A DNA stretch of 64,000 nucleotides from Cacajao melanocephalus. Lineage: Eukaryota > Chordata > Mammalia > Primates > Pitheciidae. Both the position numbers and the translations under genes were made by a program. The notes under the pieces were generated by a model. That model was not told where the DNA came from and did not search any database. It saw only the letters and a list, made by a program, of their open reading frames with translations. Shown one piece after another: positions 13,101-25,814 of the stretch (position 1 is the stretch's first letter; each line of letters starts with the position of its first letter). The stretch lies in contig CAUYLG010047368.1 in assembly GCA_963573385.1 (NCBI GenBank), positions 1 to 64,000 of the forward strand, given 5' to 3'.

Positions 13101-13595
13101 TGGGTATCTAACTAAAGGAAAAAATGTCATTATTCAGAAAAGATACTTGTACACACATGTTTACAGCAGCACAATCCACAATTGCAAAATCATGAATCCA
13201 ACCCAAATGCCCATCAATCAATGAGTGGATAAACAAACTGTAGCACTGAATACTATGTAGCCATACAAAAGAATGAATTAACAGCATTTGCAGTGACATG
13301 GATGAGACTGGAGACTATTATTCTAAGTGAAGCAACTCAGGAATGGAAAACCAAATATATGTTCTCACTGATATATGGGAGCTAACCTATGAGGATACAA
13401 AGGCATAAGAATGATGCAATGGACTTTGGAGACTTGGGGGAAGAATGGGGGGCAGGGAGGAAGAGAAGACTACAAATATGGTGCAGTGTACACTGCTCAG
13501 GTGATGGGTGCACCAAAATCTCACAAATCACCACTTACTCATGTAAGTAAATACCACCTGTGCCCCAATAACTTACGGAAAAATAAAAATAAGTA
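10122..13595 (+). mobile_element. 5'-truncated L1 (older primate L1P/L1MA type), sense
   Basis: About 3.5 kb of L1 in sense orientation. It starts inside the ORF2 endonuclease domain and runs through reverse transcriptase and the C-terminal region to a 3'UTR ending with gggtgcaccaaaatctcaca near 13506 and cccaataacttacgg near 13564, then an A-rich tail. Truncation inside ORF2 is the usual outcome of incomplete target-primed reverse transcription. The 3' end differs from the L1PA ends at 1-585 and 51668-52416, which points to an older subfamily. Confidence 0.93.
10127..13290 (+). pseudogene. L1 ORF2 remnant (EN end, RT, C-terminal domain), non-functional
   Basis: ORF2 encodes the L1 endonuclease/reverse transcriptase; this copy is broken into several frames. 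The end of the endonuclease domain is readable at 10127-10429 (motif GHKMSLNKFKK). The RT palm is readable at 11330-11644 ([12 protein letters not shown], then [14 protein letters not shown]), after which the frame shifts. The catalytic ADD box is at 11670-11678 in the next frame as LLADDVMVY, where active L1 usually has FADD. A thumb/connection block follows at 11982-12260 ([20 protein letters not shown]) and a further piece at 12546-12788. Multiple stops and frameshifts mean no protein is expected. Confidence 0.9.
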
Positions 13596-14077
13596 ATATA
13601 TATCACACATATTTTTGTGACATTCAATGAAGATGGTAAGGAATCTATTCAAGGGGGGCTACGACAATGGAGTTTTTTTAGTTATGGAAGAGAGATTGGT
13701 CTTAACTTTGCATATAAAGAGAAAAAGTAGAAATGTATAGCCAAGGATAAAGGTTGGGGAGGGTAAGGATCAGTGGCTGGAAAAATGACTAGCAGGAAAT
13801 ATCAAAGCTAAGGGAATACCTGCTAGACCTACTCAGAATGAATCTTTCTGAAGCAAGTGTGTGAGATAGACAGGGAATGAGGAATTTGATTAGATAGTGA
13901 GAGTAGGGGATTTACACTAAAGTGATCCAGCAAGAGTCTTGCTAAAACTGAACTAAACAGGCCAAGGACAGAGCTCAAAGTAGGCCCCCCTCAAAAAGAG
14001 ATTTCAGAGGAGCGTGTCTGAAGTTTGGTCAAAGAAAAATGTTTTTTTCAGCAGTTTTCACGAAATGTTTTCTAGAA
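13596..14077. other. Unique DNA, nothing recognised
   Basis: Moderately purine-rich, with no family recognised. Confidence 0.4.
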
Positions 14078-14145
14078 GCATGAAGGAACCAAGCATTCCA
14101 CATATGGAGGGGCATGAAGGAACCAAGCATTCCACATATGGAGGG
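14078..14145 (+). repeat. Perfect 34-bp tandem duplication
   Basis: A 34-base unit beginning gcatgaaggaaccaagcatt and ending catatggaggg occupies 14078-14111 and is repeated without mismatch at 14112-14145. No third copy follows, although acctgaagggcat after it is faintly similar. It is not part of a recognised repeat family. Confidence 0.93.
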
Positions 14146-15579
14146 ACCTGAAGGGCATACTAACTGAAGTGATAACCATTACTAGTTCCTGAAACTGGTT
14201 TCCTGGCTTAAGAAAAAGGAGAAGGGTAATACAGCAGTCAGCAAAGTCTGCTTCAGACACTGAATACATGAAACCACACACATGCTCACATATGGAGGCC
14301 TACACATGAGCATACGTACACACACTGTTTAACATCTGCTGCACTGAATGGAGGGAGCGGCATATGAAAAGGGACTCAGCTCTGGTTATCTAATATAAAC
14401 TGATAAGGTAACACAGCAAAAGTATGTAAAATCAGGCATATTTCCTGTTATTCTTAATCCTCTGCTCTAAGCCTATTTGTGAAAGCAACCACTTTCACAA
14501 ACAATAGTCACAAATCTCATATTTTCTTTGTTCAAATTCAGGCAACTTGCTTTTTCTTCTTTATTAATTGCTAGAACCTGGAGAAGTAATTGTATTATTA
14601 ATACCTGCATGAATAAACTGATGAGTAACTGGCCTTGGAGGACATCTTGATTATTTGCCTCTGAAATCTGTACAACTGCCCAGACACAAATACTTAAGGA
14701 GTCATGGGTGAGAGATGACAGGTAACATGCTATCATATCACAGAACACCAGTGTCTTGGGGCCACTCCTTGGATTCACTCTGGAGAATGATGTCAGCCTG
14801 TCAGTTTTGCAGCAAAAGCCACAAGAGGAATATGGACTGATATTCTCCTTAGGCCATCAAATGATGAAAATCAGTTTTTTCTTCAGAATCATAAAATGTA
14901 TTCTCATTGAAACAAGAGATTTAAATTAAACATCTTAAATAATCTCTTGTTGAAATGACTGAAATTGGTCTTGTTACTTTAATTTGTGGCAAGCCCATAG
15001 CGGGAATTACAAATTTCCAGGATTTGGAACAAATGCCTAAAAGGCAAGACTTTTCTAATTGTAGATCTTTTTGTTAGTTAAATCAAAACTTACCAGAGGA
15101 AAATTGTACTAATATAGTGGAGATGAGTGAAAGTTATAAAAATTGTATAAGCAGGAGAACACAACTTAATGAGAGAAAGTGAGCAAGGGACTTATTTTGA
15201 TGGATTCTTAGAGATGACAAGTCTAAACAAACAACGAAGCTCTATTTTAGGCTTCAGAGAATATAGTATGATTTATGAATTCACAGGTAAAAGCAGGAAC
15301 ACTATCACCACCCTAGAAGAAAATTTATGATAATATTTGAGGAACCTCTTCTAAAGGCTGTGGAAGTAGCTAGACACACACAGGTGTGACATAGCTACTG
15401 AAATTATTTCTAGAACAAGATAAACTATATCAATGAATAGATCTGACTTATCAAATAAGTGTGCTATCTTCTTAGAAGAATGAGTCAACCTCTTGCAATC
15501 TGTCAAAATATATCCTATTAATTATTCTTGTGCTTCTTATGAAGAAAATTAACAAAGGTAATGTTAAAAATCCAAACTG
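14146..15579. other. Unique DNA, nothing recognised
   Basis: No repeat family or gene was recognised. A 101-codon minus-strand open frame (14473-14778) has no recognisable domain, splice context or upstream promoter signal that I can support. Confidence 0.4.
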
Positions 15580-15890
15580 ATTTACTGAGTGCCTACACAA
15601 TACTAGATCATTGTTTGGATCTCTAAGTTATAAACAAAAGTCACTGAATTTGTTCCCAGCAAACTTACAGTATAGAAAAGGGACCTGCATTCAGATAAAG
15701 CAAAACAATTCAACATGTCTCCTATTGCAATAGAATAAGAACCGGAAGTAATGACAGCATAGTGGATAGACCTTCTAGATCTGGCTGAGGGGCTGTCAGG
15801 AAGGACTTCCCAGAGGAGTGAGTGCAAACACTCTGGGGGTCTTTGGAAAAGAAGTAAATAGAGATTCACAAGTGATATTCTCATACAAGT
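15580..15890 (-). mobile_element. L2 LINE fragment, antisense
   Basis: It opens with tgatttactgagtgcctac, a degenerate reverse complement of the L2 3' end. Later it shows gtcaggaaggacttcccaga (about 15796), matching the L2 block usually read as 'tcagggaaggcttcc' in this orientation. The intermediate spacing is as expected for L2. Confidence 0.62.
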
Positions 15891-16073
15891 ACATTTCCAA
15901 CTGCATTATGTGAATAAAGGACCCAGATCATGATTCTCTAGGACAAGTTGAGAACTAATTTTGAGGTCATAATATCCTTCTATTTGAAGTCACATATTGT
16001 GAATAAATGAAATATTCATTATATACATAAATGAATGAAATTGAAAAATTTCAAGCAACACTGCTCAAAGACA

Positions 16074-16198
16074 GATCTCTCTCTCTCTCTCTTTCTCCCT
16101 TTCTCCAACTCACTCTCTCTCTCTCTTTATATATACATACACACACACACACACACATACACATACATATGTATATACACACACATATATATATATAA
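16074..16198 (+). repeat. Compound microsatellite (CT)n-(CA)n-(TA)n
   Basis: CT repeats at 16076-16127 with interruptions pass into TA, then an 11-unit CA run from about 16138, then mixed CA/TA up to 16196. Copy number here is likely to be polymorphic. Confidence 0.93.
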
Positions 16199-18148
16199 TC
16201 AATAGACATTAAAGATAAAAAATTTAAAGCAGGTAGTGACTAATTTTGAAGTTTTAACCAAATACAAGACTGATTTAATGTCAATAAATTATAAAATGTA
16301 TATGTGATTACAGTTTTCCAAAAATAAATAAATAAGTATATGATCAAATTACCTTAAGGAAACAAATAGGAACCCTGAATTGATCAACAGGCATTAAGTA
16401 AACTAATAGGTAGTAAAAGTTTCCCCCTTTTCCTAGTCTTCAATAGCACCATGTATAGATACTAATACAAGCAAATTTTAGCAAACTTCCCCTGTTTACC
16501 TTTGACTTTCACAAACTTTTCCAGAGAATCAAAATGGAGGGAAAGTTATCCAACTTATATTAGATTTATATAATTAAAATGACAAAACCAAACAAGGATA
16601 GTTCAAAACAAATTATAGATTATTTCACTTATAAACATAGTGCCAAATCCTTGGATACATTAAATTGTATTTGTATATTGACTTCAACTTGTATAATAAT
16701 TTAAATATTAGGAATGAAAAAGTTATCCACATTATTCATTAAGAGAGTGAAGGATGCATATGATCATCTGTAAAGAGATGGAAAAATCTTCAAATAAATT
16801 CTGCTCGTAATCATTGAAAATAAAAAAGTAAACTTTGAAAATTAGTAATAGAAAAATAATTCTTAAATTTATTTACCAAAATTCTACAGCAAACAACACA
16901 CTTAATGGTGAGTACTTAGAACATTTTCCATCAATAACAGAAATAAAGGAAATATATCTCCTCTTATTGCTGTTCTTGTATCTTTAAATTTTGCTTTTCC
17001 AATATTTATTCATCCTTCTGAAACTCCTACTAGACATAGGCTGCCACTTAGCATTATATAGTCATTTTCTTTAATCCTCATTTTTCACTCTTTTTTTCTC
17101 TTTAAATCTGTTTGTACTGCAGAAAAGTTTAGATCTATCTTCAGGTACAATTATTCTTTTTTATGGTTTATTAGTCTCTTTTTCATGCTCTCTATTGATT
17201 TTTTCCCCTATATATTACTTATCTTATTTGTAGAATATTTGTTTTCCAAATTATTCCTATTTTTAATCCATAATATACTGTTTCTGTCTTTTAGAGTCTA
17301 TTCACCCTTTTAATCAGTTTGACATTTTACTTTTAATTCAGATCATTCTATTGTCTCAAGGACAAGGCTTCAAACAGTCTCATGTGTTTTATGTACTGAT
17401 ATTCCACTGTGGTGGTTTCTTTCCCTGATTGCTTTTCAAGTGAGGCGGTTTTGAAAACTGATATAGACTCTTGACGTGATTTCCCTCCTCATCTGAGCTG
17501 TGAGACAATTTCTTTATCCATTTCTATTTTGATGATGCATTCCAAATTCTTGCATTCCATTATTTCTACTATGTCTATATGTTGGAAGTGGCTTTTGAAT
17601 CAGCTCAGACCTCCATGCTGAACAGAGAACATATGCTAGACTGTTTGATACCACATTCAAACTGACCAGCCATAATTCAGTTACAGCTCTTTGGCTAGAC
17701 TCTGAAAGGACATAGCCAGAAGTGTACTCACTCTGACCCTCATAAATGTCAAGCTTCAGAAAACTCTCTTTTCCATAGGCTGCATTTACAGTCCTGTAAA
17801 ATTTAAAAAAGTAAGGTGTTTTATGTTGTTTTCTTAAAAAAAAAAAAAGACCCCCTTTCTCAAATTGTGTAAGTTTCAGGTCCCAGAAAATCTGTAACTT
17901 CCCCCTGGGTATGACTTTTGAGAAACTGGAGATTCAAAAATATTCTAAATATGCAATAAGTAATTAGCAACTACAGAACCATTGAAACTACCCACTATAA
18001 CAGAAAATCTCAGATTCACAAAATATTTTTAAGATAGCAAGAGAAATATATAATCACAAATGAATACTAAAAGATGGGATGATTAAGAGAGAATTAGGAA
18101 AAGTATCCCATAATGAGTTGAAGTCTCAAGAACGTGCCAATAAAAAGA
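16199..18148. other. AT-rich DNA; T-rich block 16940-17500 unassigned
   Basis: The T-rich part (16940-17500) has the texture of an antisense old L1 or HAL1 3' region, but I could not anchor it to a consensus motif. A 12-base A-run is at about 17837-17849. Nothing gene-like was seen. Confidence 0.4.
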
Positions 18149-18191
<43 letters not shown>

Positions 18192-18231
18192 CATATATAT
18201 ATGTATATATGCATATATACATATGTATATA
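18149..18231 (+). repeat. Compound (TA)n-(CA)n-(TATG)n microsatellite
   Basis: TA units at 18149-18160, an AC run at 18160-18193 with one ACGC interruption, then TATA/TATG/CATA mixed units to the edge of the LTR. Confidence 0.93.
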
Positions 18232-18598
18232 TGTAGCAGTCCATTTTAACACTGCTGATAAAGATATACCTGCAACTGGGTAATTTATAAAGAAAAAGAG
18301 GTTTAATTGACTCACAGTTCTACATGGCTCAGGAGGCCTCACAATCACAGCAGAAGGCAAAAGGCACATCTCACATGGCAGCAGGCAAGAGAGAATGAGG
18401 ACCAAGCAAAAGGAGTTTCTCCTTTCAAAACCATTAGATCTCAGATCTCATGAGACTTTCTCACTACCATTTGAATAGTATGGGGGGAACTGCCCCCATG
18501 ATTCAATTACCCACACTGGGTCCCTCCCACAACACATGGTACGTATGGGAGCTACAATTCAAGATGAGATTTGGGTGGGGACACAGCCAAACCATATC
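18232..18598 (-). mobile_element. MaLR solo LTR (THE1 type), antisense
   Basis: The reverse complement of a THE1-type LTR: tgtagcagtccattttaaca at one end, gtttaattgactcacagttc, cctcacaatcacagcagaag, cccatgattcaattaccca, and ggggacacagccaaaccata at the other end. It is the least diverged of the MaLR LTRs here. Its two ends abut simple repeats, so the target-site duplication cannot be defined. Confidence 0.92.
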
Positions 18599-18636
18599 TA
18601 TATCTATCTAATAATCTGTATATCTATCTATCTATA
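18597..18636 (+). repeat. (TATC)n microsatellite
   Basis: Tandem TATC/TCTA units interrupted by aataatctg, directly next to the LTR end. Confidence 0.85.
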
Positions 18637-19765
18637 AACACATACATATTTGTTAAAATTATGTCCATGATGCAGAAGAGAAATAGAAAGTCAACAACCT
18701 AAAGGGAAGACACTCCAACTCAAATCCTATTTTAGTTCATTCTTCTAGAGTCAGGAAAATAATCTTTATTATAGAAATGTATTTGAGATCTCAAACAATG
18801 ATACAATTAAGATTTCCAGTGAGCATGTCAGGAAGAAGCATATAAAAAGATATGGAAGAGACTGCAAATGTAGTATCATAGTCTGAACAATTTTTAAAAT
18901 GGGGGAGAAAGAATGAGCTCAGAAAATGGAAGATGAAGCAAATGTTCTGATTTTTCAAAATGAGTAGAGAAAAGATGTCATTTGAGAAAATTACAGTCAG
19001 AGGATGAGAAACTATTCTAGCAAAACTCTAAATAATCAAAGAATATGAATGGATTTTTTAAGTATATAGAAAATTTTATAATATAGCTGAACTCAACTAT
19101 AGTACATAATGATAAACTTGACTCATTCATATATTGGATGAAATTGCTAACAGGCTCTTAGGTAGCAGTAGATTCACTGTATTAACACCAAGACACAGGA
19201 TATCATAGGAGTTTCTATATAAGATAAAAAACAAAATAGGGTGATTTGAAGCAGTTTTCTTATTAAGTTATGTTGAAACCTGGGTAAAATGCTGCTGGAA
19301 TGCCATGTTGCTCTGTTTAAGGTTTTTTTTTAAATGATATATGGAATATTTAGGGTTTTGTTTTGTTTTCTTCCAAAATGCAAAAGCATTAAAGGTAGAT
19401 TTTTCAAACTTGTAAGTGAAGCAGCTAGAGGAAAAGCTACTTTAGTAGGTAACAAGATCAACATTCATTTATTTAGGTCAAAACAAGAATTAGGAAAGAT
19501 CACAAAAGCCTTCTCTTTGATGTCCAAGAATATACTAGTGTGGGAGATTGGCTATATATAGCACTTGTCAAAATACAGGTTCCACATAAGCCAAGAAAAT
19601 AATGATAACACTGGCACAAACTAATATTTGAGAAAATGTCCTATCACAGGGAATGAAGTCTCTTTGTTGTTGCAATGGGCAGACCACACCTGTGAAATGG
19701 ATTTAAATGTTGGTGGTCCACATTAATAGCAACAGTGAAGAATTGGAGAATAGCCATACAGAGGG
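18637..19765. other. AT-rich unique DNA, nothing recognised
   Basis: No repeat family or gene was recognised. Confidence 0.4.
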
Positions 19766-20151
19766 TATATTAGTTTGTTTTCACACTGCTATGAAGAACT
19801 GCCCGTGTCTGGGTAATTTATAAAGGAAAGAGGTTTAATTGACTCACAGTTATGCATGGCTTAGGAGGCCTCAGGAAACTTACAATCATGGCAGAAGGCG
19901 AAGGGGAAGCAAGGCACCTTCTTCACAAGGTGGCAGAAATCAGAAGTGCCGAGTAAAGTGGGAAGAGCCCCTTATAAAACTATCAGATCACATGAGAACT
20001 CACTCACTACCACCAGAACAGCATGGGAGAAACCACCCCCGTGATCCTAACACCTCCACCTGGTCTCTCCCTTGACATATAGGGATTATTGGGATTGTGC
20101 GATTATAATTCAAGATGAGATTTGAGTGGGGACACAAAGCCTAAAATATCA
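19766..20151 (-). mobile_element. MaLR solo LTR (MST-like), antisense
   Basis: An antisense MaLR LTR with tattagtttgttttcacact, aatttataaaggaaagaggt, acctccacctggtctctccc and gagtggggacacaaagccta. Flanks gaggg (19761-19765) and taggg (20152-20156) agree at four of five bases, consistent with a 5-bp target-site duplication. The 'ccacctggt...cttgacat' variant resembles the copy at 7559-7916 more than the one at 18232-18598. Confidence 0.88.
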
Positions 20152-20862
20152 TAGGGTAAAGAATGAATTTTTTTTTCCTTTTGGTCAAATGTGGATGCTA
20201 CACACAATATCTAAAAATTCTTTGAGTGACTTATTTCATCCAAAAAGAAGCAGCAACAATGTAATAGAATTTTAAAACATTTTTTAAAAAATCAGGTCGA
20301 TTAGCAATCAGAAAACTTCTATGCTGCTTCCAATCTGTCTGAATAATTTGCCATTCTTCACAGACCATGGCAAAAAGCGAGCACTGTGTAGAACTCTCCA
20401 ACAATCCCAAGAATGTGCTCTGCCAACAGTTATTTTCTAAACAGTTTGTGTGGACTTCTCTATTATAATTTTTATTGCATGTGCATTGGCATTATGTGTT
20501 TATGGCTGTATTCCTCTTTAGAGTTGGGAGCAGAGACTGTATTTCATTCAAATTTTCATGGAATCAAATTTTGGTTGAACTGAGCCAGACCTTTTAAGCA
20601 ATTAGTCCTTCAACAATGGAATGGAATGTGGTATTTTGACAGCAAGGACTCAGTTGTAAATATTAAGTAAAAATGTATCTTTCCAGTGGCTATAAAGAGG
20701 ATTTTTTCAGCAGGTTGGATTGGGAAAGAGGTGGATATGAAATGAAACAAAATAAAGAGGTTTAATTCCAAAATTCAGTGGTTTTCTTTCCAAATCTCTC
20801 CCTTCTGCCCTTCTCTTCCTAAGCGTTTTTGGTACCCTATTCCCTTTCCCCATCAACAAAAT
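20152..20862. other. Unique DNA, nothing recognised
   Basis: A weak L2-like phrase (ggagcagagactgtatttca near 20528) was not extended to a call. Confidence 0.4.
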
Positions 20863-21200
20863 TGCAGTAGTCCATCCGAGCTGCTAAAATAAAATTCCAT
20901 AAACAAGGTAGCTTATAAACAATAGCAGTTTTTTTCTTATGCTTCTAGAGGGTAAGAAGTCCAAAATCAAGATGGTGGCAGATTCTTTGTCTACTAAGGG
21001 CCTACTTGCTGGTTCCTAAATGATGCCTGCTTGCTGTGTTCTCACATGGCTAAAGAGACTAGAGGTCTATTTTAGCCTCTTATATAAGGACACTAATTTC
21101 ATTCATGAGGGCTCTGCTAAAATCCTAATCACTTAATCACCTCCAAAAGACCACACCTCCTCATACCATCATCTTGGGGGTTAGGATTTAAACATATGAA
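20863..21200 (-). mobile_element. MLT1-type LTR (MaLR), antisense
   Basis: Motifs in antisense order are tagtccatccgagctgctaa, aagtccaaaatcaagatggt, gctgtgttctcacatggcta, actaatttcattcatgaggg, aagaccacacctcctcatac and gggggttaggatttaaacat. No matching internal sequence or partner LTR is visible. Confidence 0.85.
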
Positions 21201-22655
21201 CTATTTATACATATGTCTTAACATATGTTAAATATGTTTCAGGATTTAAACATATAATAAAGATGGTCCTGATATAGGATTCTTCAGTATTAAGATCCTC
21301 ACTGGTAACCAAAGGTTACTTCATCCATTTCAATAAAACCACATCATGTGGACATATCTTCTAAGAGGCTCAACTACTTATAACAAATGGAACATATAGG
21401 TAAAAAGGGCACTGGACATGGATTTAAAAAATCCTTGTCTGAAGTTTATCACAACTTACTCATTTCAAGAGCTTTGATAAATCACTTAGTTTCTCTGAAT
21501 CTAATGGAGTTATTGAAAACCTCAAATAGTATCATCATTGTGAGAAAATCTGTATGGTGTTTTATAAATATAAGTAATATAATCAGTATTATCTTCATGG
21601 TAATTCTGTCTTCAATGTCTTCAGTGTATGGTGGGTGGGTTTTTTTGTTTGAACAGGAATATGTTCAGGACATAGTGGTTACATATAATACTGGCTTCTT
21701 TCCCTTTATTTGCCTATAAGATCATTGCACACTCCCAGCAGAACATAAGAAAGAAGTTTAGTATCATTTAGCTCACAGACTTTAAAGATATTTAACTTCT
21801 GGTACCATAGAAAACTGCATATTTCTATTGAAGATCACTTTAATCACTCTACTTTTCATTCAGTGAAGAGAATTGTGACACACCACTCTGAAGAAGCCTG
21901 GTTCTACATATAATCCCTGTTTGTCCTGTCAAAATGGGCACATGTACTCAAGCACTAGAGATTTCATACTTGTGTCTCTGGAGATCATCCAGACCCTTGA
22001 AGTCTTACTGTCCTTTTAAAAGGTGCCTGTACTCATTGCATCTAATTAGTAGGGCCCAGTGCAAAATAAAAGCATGTAATCTTTGGTTCAAAAATGACAA
22101 AAGTTTCAAGATGGTGACATTAGAGCATTAAACTAAGCACTAGGACTCTCTAGGCATGGGGCCTTATGTAACTGCCTAGGTTAAAACCCAAGAAGCCATC
22201 CTGCTAAGTGTCAATGCAAAAATAAAGGTAAAACAGCTGTAAACCACTATAACAGGAAAATGAGCTTTACTACCAGCTGTGTAAACATTTGAATTAATGC
22301 AAAGAGAAATTTCTGAATAGCCACAAGCCTTTAAGGAACTTCAGATACAATATAAACCGTATTTGAAACTCAGAAAAATTCTGTTTTAACACTCTCTCAA
22401 AGCAAAACTGAGTATCTACAGTTCCTTCAGCTGCAGACCTGAACACTAAAAAAGGCCGAGTTTCTACTAAATAGCTCTTGTGTTTCGCCAGAGATGGTTT
22501 CAGTTCAGTGAACAAGATGACCTCATAGCAAGATATTTATAAATGCTTTTGAGGTTAGAAAAAAAATCCTTCTGTTATTATAAATTACTATTTACTGTCA
22601 AATTGACTCTGCTATATATTCTGTTAATCATTTTTTATCTTAATGGCAATAATGA
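21201..22655. other. AT-rich unique DNA, nothing recognised
   Basis: The phrase aggatttaaacatat at the end of the MLT1 (about 21184) recurs at about 21241, suggesting a small local duplication. A 110-codon open frame (21387-21719) shows no recognised domain and is not called. Confidence 0.4.
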
Positions 22656-22656
22656 G

Positions 22657-22781
22657 CAAAATGAGGAGGAGAGGAGGATGAAAAAAGGAGGAGAAAGGAA
22701 GAAAAGAAGGAGGAAGGAGGAAGAGAAGGAGGAGAAAAAGGAGGAAGAGAAGAAGGAGGAAGGAAAGAGGAAAGGGGAAAT
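22657..22781 (+). repeat. Polypurine (GGA/GAA)n tract
   Basis: About 120 bases with almost no pyrimidine on this strand, built from GGA, GAA and GAAA units. The Lys/Glu/Arg-rich and Phe/Leu/Ser-rich open frames on the two strands are artefacts of this composition. Confidence 0.93.
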
Positions 22782-25700
22782 TTCCAGGAAAGACTTCAGT
22801 ACTTGCGCTACATTCATTACATTGTATCACTGATGCTAAACGCTAGAATCAGTGAACCAAATTTTTTACTTTGTCATGGGTAACTCTATATCAATTATAA
22901 GGTTTTCAAGGTGTATTTTACTTCACAGCAATTTTATTTTCATTAACAGAACCAATGCTGGTGTTTTATAACTTCTCAAGAGATAAGAATTCTGAAAAAA
23001 GGCCTTCTCTCATATTTTATAATAATATTTACTAATCCAATCATTCATCTGTTTTTATTCTTCAATAATAATAAATATCTATGGTTTAATTCAAAGATAA
23101 ATTTTTAAAAAAGAGGAACAATGTCAGTTCCTGAAATTCAGACATCTAGGCAATCTTCAAAACATTTGCTTGAGTAAACATTCAGACTTTAATTTAGTGG
23201 TGAGAATAGTTGCTTACAATTATTTTTCCCAAATGTTGTCTTTATTTTGGTTGCTGTTCCATGTTATATATTCAAATTATAATATTTATTATATATTCTG
23301 TATTCCCTGCCAATGCTGGGCTTAGCCACACCTCATTCCTTATTTAACAGACATAGTGTGCACACATACTCACACATTCTGCCTTAAAAAGAGATTGAAT
23401 AGAGATTGAAGAATTATAATATTATTACTTTATGAAAGAGCTACATTTTGGTGGCATTGCCTCTGTCACTGGTTTGTTTGCAAGTTGATTTCAAATAACT
23501 TTTATGTTTTACGTTTTGAAATAAAACAATTTTCAAAACAGGTACTTATAGAAGTTCCACATTTTACTTAAAAGCCATAAAAACTGTACCTTTGATACAC
23601 AGTGCTTCTAGCCTATGAAAATAGTATTTTATATCACATATGACTTAACCCTATTTATCCAACAAACCTTTATTGAGGAAACGCCATATGTGAATACTGT
23701 GCTAAGACATTTCGATATAAATATTAAATGGGAACTTTTAGGTAAATATAAGCCCTTTTCCTTCACAGCAAACAAAATTTGCTGTGTTCTAATACCACAA
23801 TTATTGGCATATTCAAATGGGCTGAATGTTTAACAGTAATATGAAACATGTCAAAACTAATTGACATCTGTCAAAACATTAATGTGCATAAGAAATATGT
23901 TAAATAAATTTTAACAAAATAAAGTCTCATCATAATAATTCTTTACAGTTTAAGAAAAGTGATTATTTTCTTCTAGTGTCAATGCAGGTGTGTTTACTTG
24001 ATTTTTGGTTACAGGTTTATTTTTCCTTCTAAAATTCAGCCAAATAGTGAATGAGTAGCATCTACACAAATACTAGAAAATGCTTAGTGACATCTACTGT
24101 AGATGACTGGAGACGTCTGTGAACTTAGATAAATTTCTGCTTGCCTTCTAACACTTCAGGTTTAAAAGGGACAGCTGTTGTCTCTGAGGCTTCTCACTTT
24201 CATTTCTGAAATAACACATAAGACTTCTTTGAAACTAAAATTATTTCTGCTAACCAGTTTCAAACTACAACTGTGTTCCAAAATATTTTGGAACTTTTTA
24301 TTGTTTGCATGTACAGATATTAATTATGTATGCACACATTTGTGTATTAATTACAGGCTTTGTTGCTACCAAGTCTTGTAGATATTTGAAAATTCAGGAT
24401 ACATGTTTACAGAAGAGAGAAGCCTGGCTTCATTATCTAGAGCTGAAACACACGGTATCTGTATAACCACAGTGATTGGGACTAATGCCAAGATTTTAAA
24501 TAATACCTCAGACAATTCAGCTTCAGAGAGAGAAGAGCTTTTGAAAATTCTAAAATATGCCTTGTGAAGGTACATTTCTCTAAGCAAAGCAAATATGTAA
24601 ACAACATGTTTTCTTATCAGGGATTTCTCCCTTTCCCCTTCAATGTTCCCTTTTTCTTTCACCAGGCTCCCAGGCTCTTGACAATCCTGGTTCCTCTCGG
24701 TCCCCTTGTGATTCCTTTAATATTTATGCCTATTTTTGAGATGTCCCTTTCCTTCTCTGCCCCCTGCATACCCGACAGTCCCCTTGTAATGTCCCTTTTC
24801 CTGAAAGCCTTGTTATTTACTTACATTTGAAAGATGGAGTATTTTAAGCGTAAACCCTAACCATTCCACATGACATCTGCATTGTAACTGAGGCTTCTAA
24901 AAAGTGATGTGATATAGAGGACCATGGTCACATCAGTGGAGGCATTTGAGAGAGCGGGAGCTTTGGAAATTACCTCAGTGAAGGGTGTGAACAAAATCAG
25001 CCTATTCTTTTTGTTGTTCCACATCATTTTTTAATCCTATTTTTTTTAAGAAAAAAAGAAAAGATTCCCTCAATTAAGTATATTTGACATATACATACAC
25101 ATCCTACTTCTACATAGTAAATATTCTGGTTTCCTCAGACCATCCCATTGTGTTCCATTCAGTATTCAAGTATACCTAGAAAACCTTTTGTTAGAAACCA
25201 ATTTTTTTTAAACTTCCCCTTTTTTTGAAAAGAAATTTTGTCTTAATGATGTTTTGTGGTTTCTTTTTTCATATTTTTGTTTCATGGGCAAAAACACTTA
25301 TTCTTTACCTTCTTGATAAAAAATACATATGGATTTTTTTTAATTATAATTTTAAGAAGCTTTGTTTGTATTTTTCAAAAGCATCAGACAAGTGGGGGCT
25401 TGTTTTTCCAGCCTGCAGTGCCCTGTAGCAAAGGAATCAAAGGTGAGTTACTTGACCTGTCTATCCTTATCAGCAAATGTGAGAAAATTCTGGAATATGA
25501 TTTGTTTTTCATTTAATGTCTCATTCCATTAATGATAATTTCTTATATTGTTAGACGTATTTTGGACAAATTTCCTTCTTTCCTGGCACAGAAAATATGC
25601 AGTCACACTGTGCTAAAGACATTGTCACGGGGCTTCTCTCTGCCCATCAGGCAACAAGTGGAAACCTCCACATAGGGATGAGAGTTGGGGCTGCCCAGTC

Positions 25701-25814
25701 CAGAGCCACAGAGCCAATGAGGGCCTGGCCTGTCCAGGGCCCATTAGAGAAGAGTTCCTCTTGTTGGCAGAGACTGGGATGAAATTCCTTGCCATGAAGG
25801 ACTGTATTTGGTTT
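22782..25814. other. AT-rich DNA; possible L2 scrap at 23640-23770
   Basis: At 23640-23770 the order aacctttattgagga then atactgtgctaagacat resembles the antisense L2 3' end, but it is very weak. The remainder has no recognised feature. Overlapping open frames of 67-98 codons on both strands are unsupported. Confidence 0.35.

Noticed and set aside
22543..22833. Lys/Glu-rich 96-codon frame that could pass for a charged nuclear protein
   Set aside because: Driven by the polypurine tract, which gives long open frames on both strands.
25590..25800. Locally GC-richer block with an open frame, considered as an exon
   Set aside because: No recognisable domain, no convincing splice-site pair, and no neighbouring exon-like segments.
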